Shown: positions 52,738 through 63,861, counted from the stretch's first letter. The stretch: 64,000 bases of DNA from Verrucomicrobiia bacterium (GCA_035946615.1 DASYZB010000030.1:27639-91638), one strand, 5' to 3'. The notes: a model not told the origin generated them from the letters alone. Numbers and translations: made by a program.

Positions 52738-53511
52738 CTACACCGTCAAGGCCTCGCCATGGGTGATCCAGTCGTAGCCCTTTTCTTCCAGTTCGAAGGC
52801 GAGTTGTTTGTTGCCCGTCCGGACGACCCGGCCATCGACCAGGACGTGCACAAAATCAGGGATGATATAATTGAGCAGCCGCTGGTAATGCGTGATCACC
52901 AATTGGGCATTATCTGGCCGGCGCAGTTTGTTGACGCCGTTGGAAACGATTTTCAGCGCGTCAATGTCCAGGCCCGAATCAGTCTCGTCGAGGATAGCCA
53001 GGCGCGGTTCGAGCACGGCCATTTGGAAAATCTCGTTTCGTTTTTTTTCACCGCCTGAGAACCCTTCGTTGACCGAGCGTCGCAACAGGTCGTCGCTCAA
53101 CTCGAGCACCTTCATCCGGTCCTTCACCAGCGTCAGGAACTCCATCGCGTCCAGTTCGGATTGTCCGTTGTGTTTGCGGATTTCGTTGAGGGCCGACTTG
53201 AGGAAGTAAGTGCTGTTGACGCCCGGGATTTCCACCGGGTACTGGAAGGCCAGGAACACGCCCTCACGCGCGCGCTCTTCCGGGTCCATGTCCAGCAAAT
53301 CTTTTCCCTGGTAAATGACCTGCCCGGAGGTCACGTCGTATCCTTCGCGTCCAGCGAGAATGGCGGCCAGGGTGCTCTTGCCGCTGCCGTTGGGGCCCAT
53401 GATGGCGTGAACTTCGCCCAGGGAAATCTCCAGGTTCACGCCTTTGAGAATCTGTTTGCCCTCAACACCCGCGCTGAGGTCCCTGATTTCCAATATCGGT
53501 TGTTTGCTCAT
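52738..53511 (-). CDS. sufC: Fe-S cluster assembly ATPase SufC
   Basis: 257 residues from ATG 53511; the long open frame upstream of it is an antisense artefact of sufB. Walker A GPNGSGKST (about 39-47), the signature EGFSGGEKKRNE and Walker B LAILDETDSGLDID are intact; ITHYQRLLNYI supplies the switch His. In the SUF pathway SufC binds SufB and SufD as the energising ABC-type ATPase. It lies 11 nt after sufB. No sufD or sufS follows in the window. Confidence 0.95.
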   Translation of the reverse strand: MSKQPILEIRDLSAGVEGKQILKGVNLEISLGEVHAIMGPNGSGKSTLAAILAGREGYDVTSGQVIYQGKDLLDMDPEERAREGVFLAFQYPVEIPGVNSTYFLKSALNEIRKHNGQSELDAMEFLTLVKDRMKVLELSDDLLRRSVNEGFSGGEKKRNEIFQMAVLEPRLAILDETDSGLDIDALKIVSNGVNKLRRPDNAQLVITHYQRLLNYIIPDFVHVLVDGRVVRTGNKQLAFELEEKGYDWITHGEALTV

Positions 53512-53522
53512 TGACAGTTGGT

Positions 53523-54971
<1,449 letters not shown>

Positions 54972-55058
54972 CAGCTTCTTTCCATTAACAAAAGATAATA
55001 CGACTGCAAATCATTTAAATTGGTCACCAGGCGCGCCCCGAAGACGCGCCGGCTCTCC

Positions 55059-55502
55059 TCATTTTTCGGCGCGCGAACAAGCCGGGCAGCAGCCATGGAT
55101 GGTGACATCGTAGCGCTCGGCCCTAAAACCCTTGGGCAAGCGCGCGCCCGTCTTTCCCGGCAAATCCATATCAAACACGCTTTGGCAGGTGTCGCAATAA
55201 AAATGGCAATGCTCCTGCATATTGGGACAAAACCGGGCCGCCCCGCGCTGGAGGCTCAACTGCCGCACCAGCCCGCACTGCACCAGGGCGTCCAGGCAGT
55301 TATAAACCGTTGCCATGGAAATATCCGGCAGCTCCCGTTTGGCCCGGATAAAGACCTCCTCGGCGGTCGGGTGATCACGTCTCTGCAACAAGACAGAATA
55401 CACGTGGTCGCGCTGCGGCGTGAACCGGAACCCGCCGGTCGTCAGCCGCGCATTTAAATCCGCGCGGAGCTTGTTCTTGGGAGGCACACCCATGTCCACC
55501 AC
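55059..55502 (-). CDS. Fur/PerR family metalloregulator
   Basis: 147 residues. Winged helix (FRFTPQRDHVYSVLLQRRDH; SMATVYNCLDALVQCGLVRQ) followed by the dimerisation domain with HCHFYCDTC and the C-terminal CCPAC, giving the two CxxC zinc sites typical of PerR/Fur. Start either 55502 or ATG 55493 (MGVPPKNK). The gene is followed by sufB-sufC, and a Fur-like box lies 30 nt upstream, so self-regulation by iron or peroxide is likely. Confidence 0.88.
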   Translation of the reverse strand: MVDMGVPPKNKLRADLNARLTTGGFRFTPQRDHVYSVLLQRRDHPTAEEVFIRAKRELPDISMATVYNCLDALVQCGLVRQLSLQRGAARFCPNMQEHCHFYCDTCQSVFDMDLPGKTGARLPKGFRAERYDVTIHGCCPACSRAEK

Positions 55503-55531
55503 CTTAGCGCAGCGCGCCTTTTTGTCAATAT

Positions 55532-55546
55532 TTGGAATAATTCTAA
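55532..55546 (-). promoter_or_regulatory. Fur/PerR-type operator box
   Basis: On the minus strand TTAGAAT-T-ATTCCAA is a 7-1-7 inverted repeat with one mismatch, matching the form of the PerR box (TTATAAT-N-ATTATAA). It lies 30-45 nt before the Fur-family gene; TAGAAT within it could also be a -10 element, so binding would block transcription. Confidence 0.65.
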
Positions 55547-55616
55547 AACAAAGAGGCGAGACGCCTGCGCTACTTTGTCAATTGCCCTGCCCTTCTCCAA
55601 CCAACTCCAGAAAGTT

Positions 55617-56822
55617 TTACTTGCGCAGCCGGAAGAAAGCTTTGGTTCCAGGCTGCGACATGATGGCGCGATTTTCGAGAGAGGTTTTTTCGATGCCGTT
55701 GGTGATGTCCGACCAGTTTTGCGAAGCGGTATCCTGGGTTTCTTGAAGCACGAATCCCTTCGCGTTGGCCGGCCAGGAAACCACCACGCCGCTGCTCGAT
55801 GAAGAAATCTGCAAGGCAGGCAGCGTTTGCCAGGTGTAAACAGAACCTGGCTTAAAACCACCCGGTGCTGCTGCCCACTGGCTGCCGTCGGCCGAGCAGG
55901 TCAAAAAGGCCCAATAGCCACTAAGCGCCCCGACGGGCCTCCAGGTCCTGCCCGAATCGCTTGAGGCATAAACCGGGCCGGGCGACTCCCCGCCGGTCGC
56001 GGCGGCCAGTTGGGTGCCATCAGCCGACGAACCCAGCGCAAACCATTCGAGGGCGGGCACATTGTTCGAAATCCAGGTGAGCCCTGAATCCACAGACGTA
56101 TAAATCGCGCCGGTCGTTGACGCGGCGGCAAGCCGTGTTCCGTCAGCAGACGAGGCAACCGAGAACCAGGAGTTTGCAGGGGCGCTGGTTTGGACCCAAA
56201 CTGCTCCGGAATTGGTCGAGAGGTACAGGGGTCCGGGCTTCATGTCGGCATCCCTGAAAGCTGCCGCCAGGAGCGTTGTTCCGTCAGAGGACGAGGCGAT
56301 GCTCTGCCAGTACTGCCGGGGCACCCCGGCGGCCATCCAGGTGAGGCCTGCATCGGAGGACACATAAATAAGGTCGCCCCATGCGAGCGCCGCCAACTTT
56401 TGGCCATCTGCCGAGGAAGCCAGCCCCATCCAGTTTCGCGCCGGGGCGCTGGTGGCGCTCCAACTCAGGCCCGAGTCCGGCGAGGTCCACACGCCGCCGG
56501 GGTTCCCTGCGGCATCGGTATAAGCTGCTGCGGCCAGTTTTGTGCCGTCTGCCGATGAGGCAACCCGCTCCCAGTAGGCCTTGGAGGCGCTTGTCGAGGC
56601 CCAGGTTGCCCCCGCGTTGGTTGAGAGATAAAGCTCACCGGAGTTCAGGTTTTGGTCCGCATAGGCTGCCGCCACCAGTTTGCTCCCGTCGGCCGACGAG
56701 GCAATTCCTTCCCAATAAGCATTCGGAGAGGCGGTTGCTGCAGGAACCTGGGCAAAAACCTGAGGACCAGCGATCAAAGGGATTAGAGAAACAACGAGTA
56801 ACGGCAAACTTCTTCCACACAT
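55617..56822 (-). CDS. Secreted BNR-like propeller protein with tandem repeats
   Basis: 401 residues: a signal peptide (SLPLLVVSLIPLIAGPQVFA), then about seven tandem repeats of roughly 40 residues centred on ASSADGxKLAAAA and VWTSPDSGLSWSATSAP. These have the SxDxGxxW form of BNR/Asp-box repeats, so a propeller is expected. The C-terminal ~70 residues (LQISSSSSGVVVSWPANAKG; FVLQETQDTASQNWSDITNG) form a beta-sandwich tail that recurs in verrucomicrobial secreted proteins. Sialidase catalytic residues are not evident. Confidence 0.8.
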   Translation of the reverse strand: MCGRSLPLLVVSLIPLIAGPQVFAQVPAATASPNAYWEGIASSADGSKLVAAAYADQNLNSGELYLSTNAGATWASTSASKAYWERVASSADGTKLAAAAYTDAAGNPGGVWTSPDSGLSWSATSAPARNWMGLASSADGQKLAALAWGDLIYVSSDAGLTWMAAGVPRQYWQSIASSSDGTTLLAAAFRDADMKPGPLYLSTNSGAVWVQTSAPANSWFSVASSADGTRLAAASTTGAIYTSVDSGLTWISNNVPALEWFALGSSADGTQLAAATGGESPGPVYASSDSGRTWRPVGALSGYWAFLTCSADGSQWAAAPGGFKPGSVYTWQTLPALQISSSSSGVVVSWPANAKGFVLQETQDTASQNWSDITNGIEKTSLENRAIMSQPGTKAFFRLRK

Positions 56823-56918
56823 GCGAGCAGGATTCTATCCTCCCAAGCCCGAACAAAACAACGAGGTCAATACCCCATTAGTTGCTAACGCCAATGAGCG
56901 TCGATGAACGCGAATTCT

Positions 56919-57953
56919 CTAAGAAACAAGCGCCTCATCGAGGGCGAATGATTTGGTCTTGAATCTTGAGGCCTCGAGGCGGAGGTAATTCAACAGCACC
57001 GGTCCGAGGATCATGCCGGGGATGCCAAGAATTCTTTCGCCCAGGATCAAAGCCAGGAGGGTCAGCCAGAATGGATTGTGGATGCGCCAGCCCACGATTT
57101 TGCTGTTGAGGAAGTATTCCAGCTTGTGAATCAGCACCAGGAAAATCAGGGCAACAAGAGCCATTTTGGGCGAGATAGTGAACCCGATGGCAACAACAAT
57201 GGAGTTGCTGGCCAGATTGCCCACCACCGGAATTAAACCGCATAAAAAAGTCATGCCGATGATCACAAAGGCGTAGGGCAGCCCTGTCACGACAACAAAG
57301 ATACCGGTCAGCGCGGTGTTAATTGCCGAGATAATTACCTGGGCGCCCATGACGGTCGAAAAACTTTGGTGGAGAGTTTTGAAACGAGCGGCTATTTCTG
57401 CGCTGGCAGCCCAGTAGAGATTGTCGTCCTGAACCCTCCCCTGCACAGGACGTTGGAACTGCGGATTGAGGAACAGGCCGATGGCAATGATGCAGGCTGC
57501 GGCCAGAAACAACAATTGACTCGAAGCGCCGCGGGCGAATCGGGCAACATTGCCAAAGAACTGCACCTGGCTCTTAACGGTTTCAAAGGCGAGGTCTTTC
57601 AAACTATCGTAGTCAGTAAAGGGCAATTGGATGCCGTGTTCTTTTGCCCAGGCAATGATGGCTGGAATGGCTTTATCAGCTATTTGGGGGAGCGCGTCGA
57701 TAGTAGCGTGGATAAAATAGCCCAGACCATAAGCGATAGCAGACAGCAAAATCAAAACCGTAGCAAAGGCAAGCCACTTGCCGCCCCGAATCGGCAGGCG
57801 CAGACGGCTGAGCGCAAGGAAGGTAAATAAGGCAACAACGAGCGGACCTGCCAACCCAAGCCAACCCATCAGCAGAATGGCGCCAAGCATAAAGAAATAG
57901 GAAAATCGGGCGGGACCGCCAATCCGCGATTGATTTTGCTCGATGTCCGCCAT
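56919..57953 (-). CDS. AI-2E family transporter (PerM-like)
   Basis: 344 residues with about seven membrane segments, including LGAILLMGWLGLAGPLVVAL, FATVLILLSAIAYGLGYFI and LTLLALILGERILGIPGMIL. GLPYAFVIIGMTFLCGLIPV and the GxPGMILGP end are family hallmarks. Members export varied small molecules, only some AI-2, so the substrate is open. Start at 57953 (MADIEQNQSR); earlier residues of the frame look non-coding. Confidence 0.88.
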   Translation of the reverse strand: MADIEQNQSRIGGPARFSYFFMLGAILLMGWLGLAGPLVVALFTFLALSRLRLPIRGGKWLAFATVLILLSAIAYGLGYFIHATIDALPQIADKAIPAIIAWAKEHGIQLPFTDYDSLKDLAFETVKSQVQFFGNVARFARGASSQLLFLAAACIIAIGLFLNPQFQRPVQGRVQDDNLYWAASAEIAARFKTLHQSFSTVMGAQVIISAINTALTGIFVVVTGLPYAFVIIGMTFLCGLIPVVGNLASNSIVVAIGFTISPKMALVALIFLVLIHKLEYFLNSKIVGWRIHNPFWLTLLALILGERILGIPGMILGPVLLNYLRLEASRFKTKSFALDEALVS

Positions 57954-58069
57954 GAATTCGTTAAGGCGATATTGCGCCTTTGGGGAATAAACCGCAACTG
58001 CCGCATTCTTCTGGATTTGAAGAATTTGGTTGCTGTGGCGTCTAACCGGGACAACAATCCGCCACAGCC

Positions 58070-59371
58070 ATGAGCAAAAATACATCCGCAGCGAAGGAGA
58101 GCCGAAATCCGCTTAACCGGCGCCATTTCTTAACAAGAACCCTGCAAGCCGGCGCCCTGCTGGCTGCCCCGCAAATCGTTCGCGGGGCCGTGCTGGGCAT
58201 GGATGGCGGGGTAGCGCCAAGCGACCGGATTGTCTTGGGCGGCATCGGAATCGGCCACCGGGGCACCTATGACCTGGGGTGTTTCCTCGAAGAGCCCGAC
58301 GTGCAGTTCGTCGCGGTTTGCGACGTGAAAGCCGAGCGGCGAGAAGCCGTCAAGAGAAAGGCCGACGACAAATACGGCAACCAGGATTGCGCCATGTACC
58401 GCGATATGCGGGAGTTGCTTGCCCGCAAGGATATTGACGCGGTGCTCATTGCCACCGGCCCCAATTGGCATGCGACGGCCGCGACTTTGGCCGCCAACGC
58501 AGGCAAGGACATGTATTGCGAAAAGCCATGCACCAAGAACATCGTCCAAAGCCTCGCCCTGGCTGCCACTATCCGCCGCACCGGGCGCGTGTTCCAGGCC
58601 GGAACCCAGCGAAGGAGCCTGCCCAACTTCGCTTTCGCCGTCGATTTGGCCCGGCGCGGCAAGCTCGGCAAGCTCAAAACGGTGTACGCGCATCCCGACG
58701 GATTGGCCACCACGATGAGCGGTTGGGCGCCGGCAGAACCCGAGCCGCCCAAGGAAAAAGTGGATTGGGATTTGTACCTAGGACCGGCCGCCTGGAGACC
58801 CTTTAACAAACGGTGGCTGGACGGTTTTAATTTTGAAAAAGGCGGGGGGATGGTTGGCGGGGGCTGCCTGGAATGGGGCTCGCATTGCGTCGATCTTTGC
58901 CAGTGGGCCAATGACGCCGATGGCACTTCCCCCGTCGAGTACGAGCCGGCCGGCAAGGAGTTGCACGCCCGCTACGCCAATGGCGTAAACCTGGTCATGC
59001 GCGACGACGGCTGGATTGGATTGGGCTCGTGCCCGGTACGGTTCGAAGGCGAGACCGGCTGGGTGGAGACCGGCGACGATGGGGACCTGGTGGCCAGCTC
59101 GAAAGCACTGCTGGTCGGCGAAGGCGCCAAAGTCACGGGTTACCCCGCCAACTTCCACATCCGGGATTTCCTGGATTGCGTCAAAACGCGTGGCCAGACC
59201 AGGGCCAATGCTGACGCGATGTGCTATTCGCACATCACCTGCCACGCCGCAAATATCGCCCTCTACTTGAATCGCAAGGTGAACTTCGATCCGGTGAAGA
59301 GCGAGTTCATCGGTGATGAACAGGCCAATCGTCTCCGCTCCGAAGCCTTGCGGGAACCGTGGCGAATTTAA
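58070..59371 (+). CDS. Gfo/Idh/MocA family oxidoreductase with Tat signal
   Basis: 433 residues. Twin-arginine signal LNRRHFLTRTLQAGALLAAP (RR at 17-18) exports the folded protein. The Rossmann N-domain has VLGGIGIGHRGTYDLGCFLE and EKPCTKNIVQSLALA, with the EKP motif (catalytic Lys). The C-terminal part is the family alpha/beta domain (GGGMVGGGCLEWGSHCVDLC). It probably oxidises or reduces a sugar or cyclitol in the periplasm with bound NAD(P). It precedes the HEAT-repeat gene by 73 nt. Confidence 0.92.
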   Translation: MSKNTSAAKESRNPLNRRHFLTRTLQAGALLAAPQIVRGAVLGMDGGVAPSDRIVLGGIGIGHRGTYDLGCFLEEPDVQFVAVCDVKAERREAVKRKADDKYGNQDCAMYRDMRELLARKDIDAVLIATGPNWHATAATLAANAGKDMYCEKPCTKNIVQSLALAATIRRTGRVFQAGTQRRSLPNFAFAVDLARRGKLGKLKTVYAHPDGLATTMSGWAPAEPEPPKEKVDWDLYLGPAAWRPFNKRWLDGFNFEKGGGMVGGGCLEWGSHCVDLCQWANDADGTSPVEYEPAGKELHARYANGVNLVMRDDGWIGLGSCPVRFEGETGWVETGDDGDLVASSKALLVGEGAKVTGYPANFHIRDFLDCVKTRGQTRANADAMCYSHITCHAANIALYLNRKVNFDPVKSEFIGDEQANRLRSEALREPWRI

Positions 59372-59444
59372 ACCACTGAACCTTGCGGGCGTCTTCAGCT
59401 TCACCTCGAAGGGACCCGCGAGAACCAACAGAAATCTTAACTTT

Positions 59445-61511
59445 ATGGATGCTCGCTTTCTATCCCCCTTAACCATTCACGCGAATCAAGCCAGCCGAAG
59501 ACAGCATGCGGCCTTGGACGAGCGGCGGGATGCCTCACACCCGGCATGCTTAGCGCGATTTAATCGCAGACTCGCTGCGCTGTACGCCTTGACCTTCCTG
59601 GGTTTCAGCTTGATTGCCGGTCAGACCTTCGCTGCCGAGGATCAACCGCCGCCCACCGAAGGCGACCTGATTGCCATACTCAAATCAGACGCTGCCCCCG
59701 GTGACAAAGCGATCGCTTGCAAAAAATTAGCCATTTACGGCAGCAGCCAGGCGGTTCCAGTGCTTGCGCCTTTGCTGGCTGATAAGGAACTGGCCTCCTG
59801 GGCACGAATCGCGCTGGAAGTCATCCCCGGTCCCGAGGCGGACGAGGCGCTGCGCACAGCCCTGCCCAATTTGCATGGCCGGCTCCTGATTGGCGCCATC
59901 AATTCCATTGGCGTCCGAAAGGACCCCAATGCTGTCGATGCATTGGTCTTGAAATTAAACGATGCCGACGCGCAAACCGTCGCGGCGGCGGCTGATGCCC
60001 TGGGACGGATTGGCGGCGCGCGGGTGGCAAAGGCCCTGCAGCATTCCCTCGCGCGCGCGCCCGAGGATGCCCGCTCAGGAATCGCTGAGGGTTGCATCCG
60101 GTGCGCCGAAGGATTCATGCAGCAACAAAACTCGGCCCAAGCCGTGAAGCTTTATGATGCCGTTCGCAAGGCCAAAGTGGCCGAAGAAAGGGTTTTGGAA
60201 GCCACGCGCGGGGCAATTCTGGCCCGCGGCCCGAAAGGCGTTGGGCTATTGATAGCGACGCTCCGCTCGACCAACAAGGCCCAATTCGGGATCGGCTTGC
60301 GCACCGCGCGCGAGCTGGCCGGCCCCGAAGCGACCCGGGCCATTGTTACGGAGATGCATCGCGCCAGCAGCGATCGCCAGCCCATGCTACTGCTGGCGTT
60401 GGCTGGGCGACATGACCCCGCGGCAAACCCCGCCATCCTCGACGCGGCAAGGACCGGTTCGCCCAGGCTGCGCCTGGTCGCCGTTCAGGTTCTGGACCGC
60501 GCAGGGGACAGCGCGAGTTTTCCCGTATTGCTCGAGGACGCCGTGGGAGCGGACGAGCCGTTGGCAAAAGCAGCCACAGCGGCGTTAATCCGCTTGCCGG
60601 GGGCTGAAGTGGATAGCGCGGTCATCGACCGGCTTCAGAATGCTTCAGGCAAAACTCGCGAGGTGCTGGTCCGGGTCGCGGCGCAACGGCAGATTGGGGC
60701 CAGTCTGCCCGTCATATTGCAAGCCGCAGGTGACAAAGACACCGCAGTCCGGGTGGCCGCTGTCGAGGCCATCGGCATCCTCGGCACTCGGAAAGAGATA
60801 CCCGGCCTGGTGAGGCTTTTGAAGTCCGGCCAGGACACCCAAACTTCGCCCATCGAGAATGCCCTGATGGACATCAGCAGCCGTGAAGGGTCTTCTTGCG
60901 TGCCGAGTTTGCTGCCCCTGTTGAAGAGCAACGACGGCACACTCCGCGCAGTGGGCCTGCACACACTGGCCTCGGCAGGCGGACCTGAAGCCTTGGATGC
61001 CGTCACCGCAGCCATCGAGGACCCGGACGAAAATGTTCAAGCCGAGGCGGTGCGGACCCTGGCAAGCTGGCCCAATACATGGCCGGAGGATGGTTCGGTG
61101 GCCGAGCCGCTATTGAAACTGGCGCGCTCGGACAAGAAAAGCTCCTACCAGGTATTGGCGTTGCGTGGGTATCTGCAGTTCCTGCAAGGCGACAAAAAAC
61201 TCAACGATAAGCAGAAGGTAACGAACCTGGGCGAGGTGCTGCCCTTGCTCCAGCGGCCAGAAGAAAAGCGCCTGGCCATTGCCGTGCTGCGCGAAAGCTC
61301 AAGCGCCGGGGCGCTCCAACCTCTTATGAACTTCGCGGGCGACCCCGGGATTTCGGACGAGGCCTGCTCAGCTATCCTGGATTTGGCAGGCAAGGACCTG
61401 CCCGGTGTATCAAAAGAAGAACGCAGAAACGCCCTCGAAACAATCCTCAATCATTCCTCAAAGCAATCGATAAAGAGAAAAGCTCGCGAAAAACTCAATG
61501 CGGCAGAGTAA
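59445..61511 (+). CDS. Exported HEAT-repeat protein
   Basis: 688 residues from ATG 59445 with a hydrophobic leader (LYALTFLGFSLIAGQTFAAE) about 45 residues in. The rest is alpha-solenoid: repeated HEAT units such as AVDALVLKLNDADAQTVAAA, AVRVAAVEAIGILGTRKEIP and AVTAAIEDPDENVQAEAVRT. A binding scaffold in the periplasm is likely. Such genes often accompany Gfo/Idh/MocA and ThuA-type genes in Verrucomicrobiota, so a shared role in sugar breakdown is inferred. An earlier frame start at 59313 overlaps the neighbour and is rejected. Confidence 0.85.
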   Translation: MDARFLSPLTIHANQASRRQHAALDERRDASHPACLARFNRRLAALYALTFLGFSLIAGQTFAAEDQPPPTEGDLIAILKSDAAPGDKAIACKKLAIYGSSQAVPVLAPLLADKELASWARIALEVIPGPEADEALRTALPNLHGRLLIGAINSIGVRKDPNAVDALVLKLNDADAQTVAAAADALGRIGGARVAKALQHSLARAPEDARSGIAEGCIRCAEGFMQQQNSAQAVKLYDAVRKAKVAEERVLEATRGAILARGPKGVGLLIATLRSTNKAQFGIGLRTARELAGPEATRAIVTEMHRASSDRQPMLLLALAGRHDPAANPAILDAARTGSPRLRLVAVQVLDRAGDSASFPVLLEDAVGADEPLAKAATAALIRLPGAEVDSAVIDRLQNASGKTREVLVRVAAQRQIGASLPVILQAAGDKDTAVRVAAVEAIGILGTRKEIPGLVRLLKSGQDTQTSPIENALMDISSREGSSCVPSLLPLLKSNDGTLRAVGLHTLASAGGPEALDAVTAAIEDPDENVQAEAVRTLASWPNTWPEDGSVAEPLLKLARSDKKSSYQVLALRGYLQFLQGDKKLNDKQKVTNLGEVLPLLQRPEEKRLAIAVLRESSSAGALQPLMNFAGDPGISDEACSAILDLAGKDLPGVSKEERRNALETILNHSSKQSIKRKAREKLNAAE

Positions 61512-61517
61512 AAACCC

Positions 61518-61533
61518 TGGCTGAAAACAGCCA
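61518..61533 (+). terminator. Hairpin after the HEAT-repeat gene
   Basis: TGGCTG-AAAA-CAGCCA is a perfect 6-bp hairpin, 6 nt after the stop codon. No U-tract follows, so it is only a weak terminator candidate. Confidence 0.35.
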
Positions 61534-61636
61534 ACACACGCTCTGAGCCCCGCGCGCCAAAAGTAGCTGTTACCCGAGAACAGAGAACAGCCTCTGAATT
61601 GACATTTTTCCATGCCTGCCTACTATTTGGTTCAAG

Positions 61637-61711
<75 letters not shown>

Positions 61712-61737
61712 AATTACCTGATTTTCAAGGGGTTTTG

Positions 61738-61757
61738 GGGCTAACATGGGCTAACAT
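61738..61757. repeat. Tandem 10-bp direct repeat beside tRNA-Gly
   Basis: GGGCTAACAT occurs twice back to back, 27 nt after the tRNA and just before the integrase remnant. It may be an arm-type or core site for the recombinase. It is too short for certainty. Confidence 0.55.
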
Positions 61758-61799
61758 CGCCGGATGATAGCTCTTATCATGAATCCCGTTCTTCACTGC

Positions 61800-62372
61800 A
61801 TGACAACAGTGAAGACGATTGCAGACAATTTGGTTGAACACGTCCAAGTGCAGGGCCGCCTGGTTCCTGTGCGCCGCTACTGGCTTACCGACCATTGGGA
61901 GTTCCGCTTCGACTACAAAGACCCGACAACAGGTAAGCGCAAAGCCAAGTGCTCCCGCACCATCGAGAAGGCCAGGCAAGCCGCCAGCAGGCTCACGGAG
62001 CCGGTACTGACGCCCGTGCAGGCTGAAGAGGCTCGCCTCCAGGCCGTGGCTGAGAAGGCCATCCAGAAGGTCATCAAGGAACTTGGCGGGCAGGCCCCGC
62101 AGACGCCTCCCCCGGCCCCAGTCAAGGAGACCCCTTTCGGCGACCTCGCCAGCCAGTTCTTGTCCTGCAAAGAAACCCAACTGGCCAGCGGTGAGCTTCG
62201 CCCTGCGTCGTACCGAGACCTGCTAACCCGAGTATCACTTGGCACTGCACGACGACATCGGTCGTACGGCAAAGTTGGCTGGCAACTCGCCCGAGAAAAT
62301 CCGGTCGAACTACTGGTCGCTCAAGACCAAGAAGAGGCTCAAAAATACTTCAACATCCACCCCACTTTATGA
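61800..62372 (+). pseudogene. Tyrosine recombinase/integrase remnant with internal deletion
   Basis: The N-terminal part (HVQVQGRLVPVRRYWLTDHW; DYKDPTTGKRKAKCSRTIEK) and the start of the core-binding domain (FGDLASQFLSCKETQLASGE) are present. After about 62230 the frame changes. The +1 frame then reads LALHDDIGRTAKLAGNSPEK and IRSNYWSLKTKK, and the first frame resumes with EEAQKYFNIHP, the normal C-terminal end of this integrase type. The central catalytic region with the R-H-R-H residues is missing, and two frame changes flank the C-terminal end. Not functional. Confidence 0.85.
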
Positions 62373-62512
62373 AGAAATGGAAAGTCAGATTCACCTTATT
62401 TGGCATCCGGCAGCAGACGGCCATCGACGCGCCGAGCCAATCGCTGGCGATTGCGATGATTAAGGCGCTCTATCCTACCGCAACCGGCATTGCCGCCGAC
62501 GAGATTCGTTAA
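62369..62512 (+). CDS. 47-residue hypothetical protein beside the integrase remnant
   Basis: Reads MKKWKVRFTLFGIRQQTAID, then APSQSLAIAMIKALYPTATG and IAADEIR. The ATG overlaps the integrase stop (ATGA). It looks like a small beta-beta-alpha protein and has protein-like composition. It may be a surviving cargo gene of the integrated element. No family recognised. Confidence 0.5.
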   Translation: MKKWKVRFTLFGIRQQTAIDAPSQSLAIAMIKALYPTATGIAADEIR

Positions 62513-62667
62513 CGCCCACGACGACCGTCAGAGTGTGGCCTTGGTGCGATAGATCGACGTGGCCATCCTCGGCGTCCAGGACCTCGCTCATGTAGCTCGT
62601 GGAGGATAAGGGTTACCTGACCATCCTCGAATCGTGCCTCCCGATAGATACACTAGACTCTTTCTAG

Positions 62668-63072
62668 CTAGGTGGAGGGTGGATTATGCTTCACGAGCAG
62701 CGGGATGCTCGCTTGGGGCTGGTCATCGAGTGAAATATCAATCGAATAAAGACCGGGATTCTCGAACTTGAGTTGCTGGATATTAACAATGAAATTGCGC
62801 GTCCCGAAATGCATGTCCTCGGGGAGGGCCACCTCGACAGGGATAGGGGGGAAATCGGGCATTATCGATCGGCCATCTGCATCGACGAAATTAAATCGCA
62901 AATTGTGTTTGCCTTCATCCCCGTTGAAGAACGTCACGCGCAGGGCCACGGAACACTGCGGGTGCACGGCCGGGAGTTGCTGGGTGTAAATTGTGTCAAA
63001 AGCGCCCAGCAGGTTTAATTTGCCGTTGTCATCAGTTGCCGCGTCACACAGCACTGCCACCTGTATATTCAT
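62668..63072 (-). CDS. DUF6941 family protein
   Basis: 134 residues. The opening MNIQVAVLCDAATDDNGKLN and LLGAFDTIYTQQLPAVHPQC is the hallmark of this family, which is widespread in bacteria and has no known function. A beta-sandwich fold is likely (VALRVTFFNGDEGKHNLRFN; FENPGLYSIDISLDDQPQAS). Upstream of csp on the map; separate transcripts likely. Confidence 0.85.
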   Translation of the reverse strand: MNIQVAVLCDAATDDNGKLNLLGAFDTIYTQQLPAVHPQCSVALRVTFFNGDEGKHNLRFNFVDADGRSIMPDFPPIPVEVALPEDMHFGTRNFIVNIQQLKFENPGLYSIDISLDDQPQASIPLLVKHNPPST

Positions 63073-63199
63073 TTACCTGGGGTCTAAAATGCGCGCCGGC
63101 AAAGTGACAGCGCCCTCCCGCTGCTGCCACTCTCTCTCTCTGCGCCGGAGAGGCTGCCGGAAAAACAAGCGTCCCACCAAACAGGATGGGGCGCGTCAG

Positions 63200-63409
63200 T
63201 TACTGAGCGGTAAGGCGCTGGACGTGCTCGGCTTTGGGTCCCTTTTCACCAGTTACCACATCAAACGACACTTCCTCGCCTTCACGGAGGGTTTTGAAGC
63301 CATTCCCAAGAATGGCGGTATGATGCACAAACACATCCTGCCCCCCATCCTGAGCGATGAAGCCCAAACCCTTCTTATTGTCCCACCATTTGACTTTGCC
63401 TTTTGCCAT
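63200..63409 (-). CDS. csp: Cold-shock domain protein
   Basis: 69 residues from ATG 63409: [20 protein letters not shown] has the RNP1-like KGLGFI (usually KGFGFI), and [20 protein letters not shown] has the RNP2-like VFVHH. The C-terminus [20 protein letters not shown] is the normal end. A single-domain RNA chaperone. GGAGAGAAGTATATG gives a good ribosome-binding site. It lies 204 nt downstream of tRNA-Val on the same strand. Confidence 0.95.
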   Translation of the reverse strand: MAKGKVKWWDNKKGLGFIAQDGGQDVFVHHTAILGNGFKTLREGEEVSFDVVTGEKGPKAEHVQRLTAQ

Positions 63410-63613
63410 ATACTTCTCTCCCGATTGTTTCGAGGCCAAAACGCAGACACAAAAGCAACGGATATGCGTCCCACGCGGGTACATATCGAAATCACTCGTG
63501 CAGCCGCATATGCCTCGGATTTTCCAGAGAATAGGCGCTATTGACCTGCGGAGTCAAGTGCCTTTAACGGCATAACGAAATCCAACCGGGATAGTCACCC
63601 CCGCCGGCACTTC

Positions 63614-63688
63614 TGGTGCGCGCTGCAGGGTTTGAACCTGCGACCCCTTCCGTGTGAAGGAAGTGCTCTACCGCTGAGCTAAGCGCGC
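63614..63688 (-). tRNA. tRNA-Val(CAC)
   Basis: Minus strand. Acceptor GCGCGCT/AGCGCGC, D arm TTAGCTCAGCGGTAGAGC, anticodon stem CTTCC/GGAAG with loop TTCACAC (anticodon CAC), T arm GCAGGTTCAAACCCTGC and an encoded CCA. Confidence 0.96.
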
Positions 63689-63861
63689 CGCGAGAATCGA
63701 AAGACCGATGAGAGCCGTTGATTTTCGATAGCCTTTCGCAAGTCTTCCGAGTGGGAAAGTGTATCTTGCTCGAATTGGCCGGGCAAGCAGAAACCGGCCG
63801 GCGCCCCCCTCCGGGCCCAGAAGATCCGCCGCGACCACCGGGGCGCATCAAGTTAAGTTAG

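Noticed and set aside
63564..63851. 95-codon minus-strand ORF
   Set aside because: It runs through tRNA-Val and has no protein-like features.
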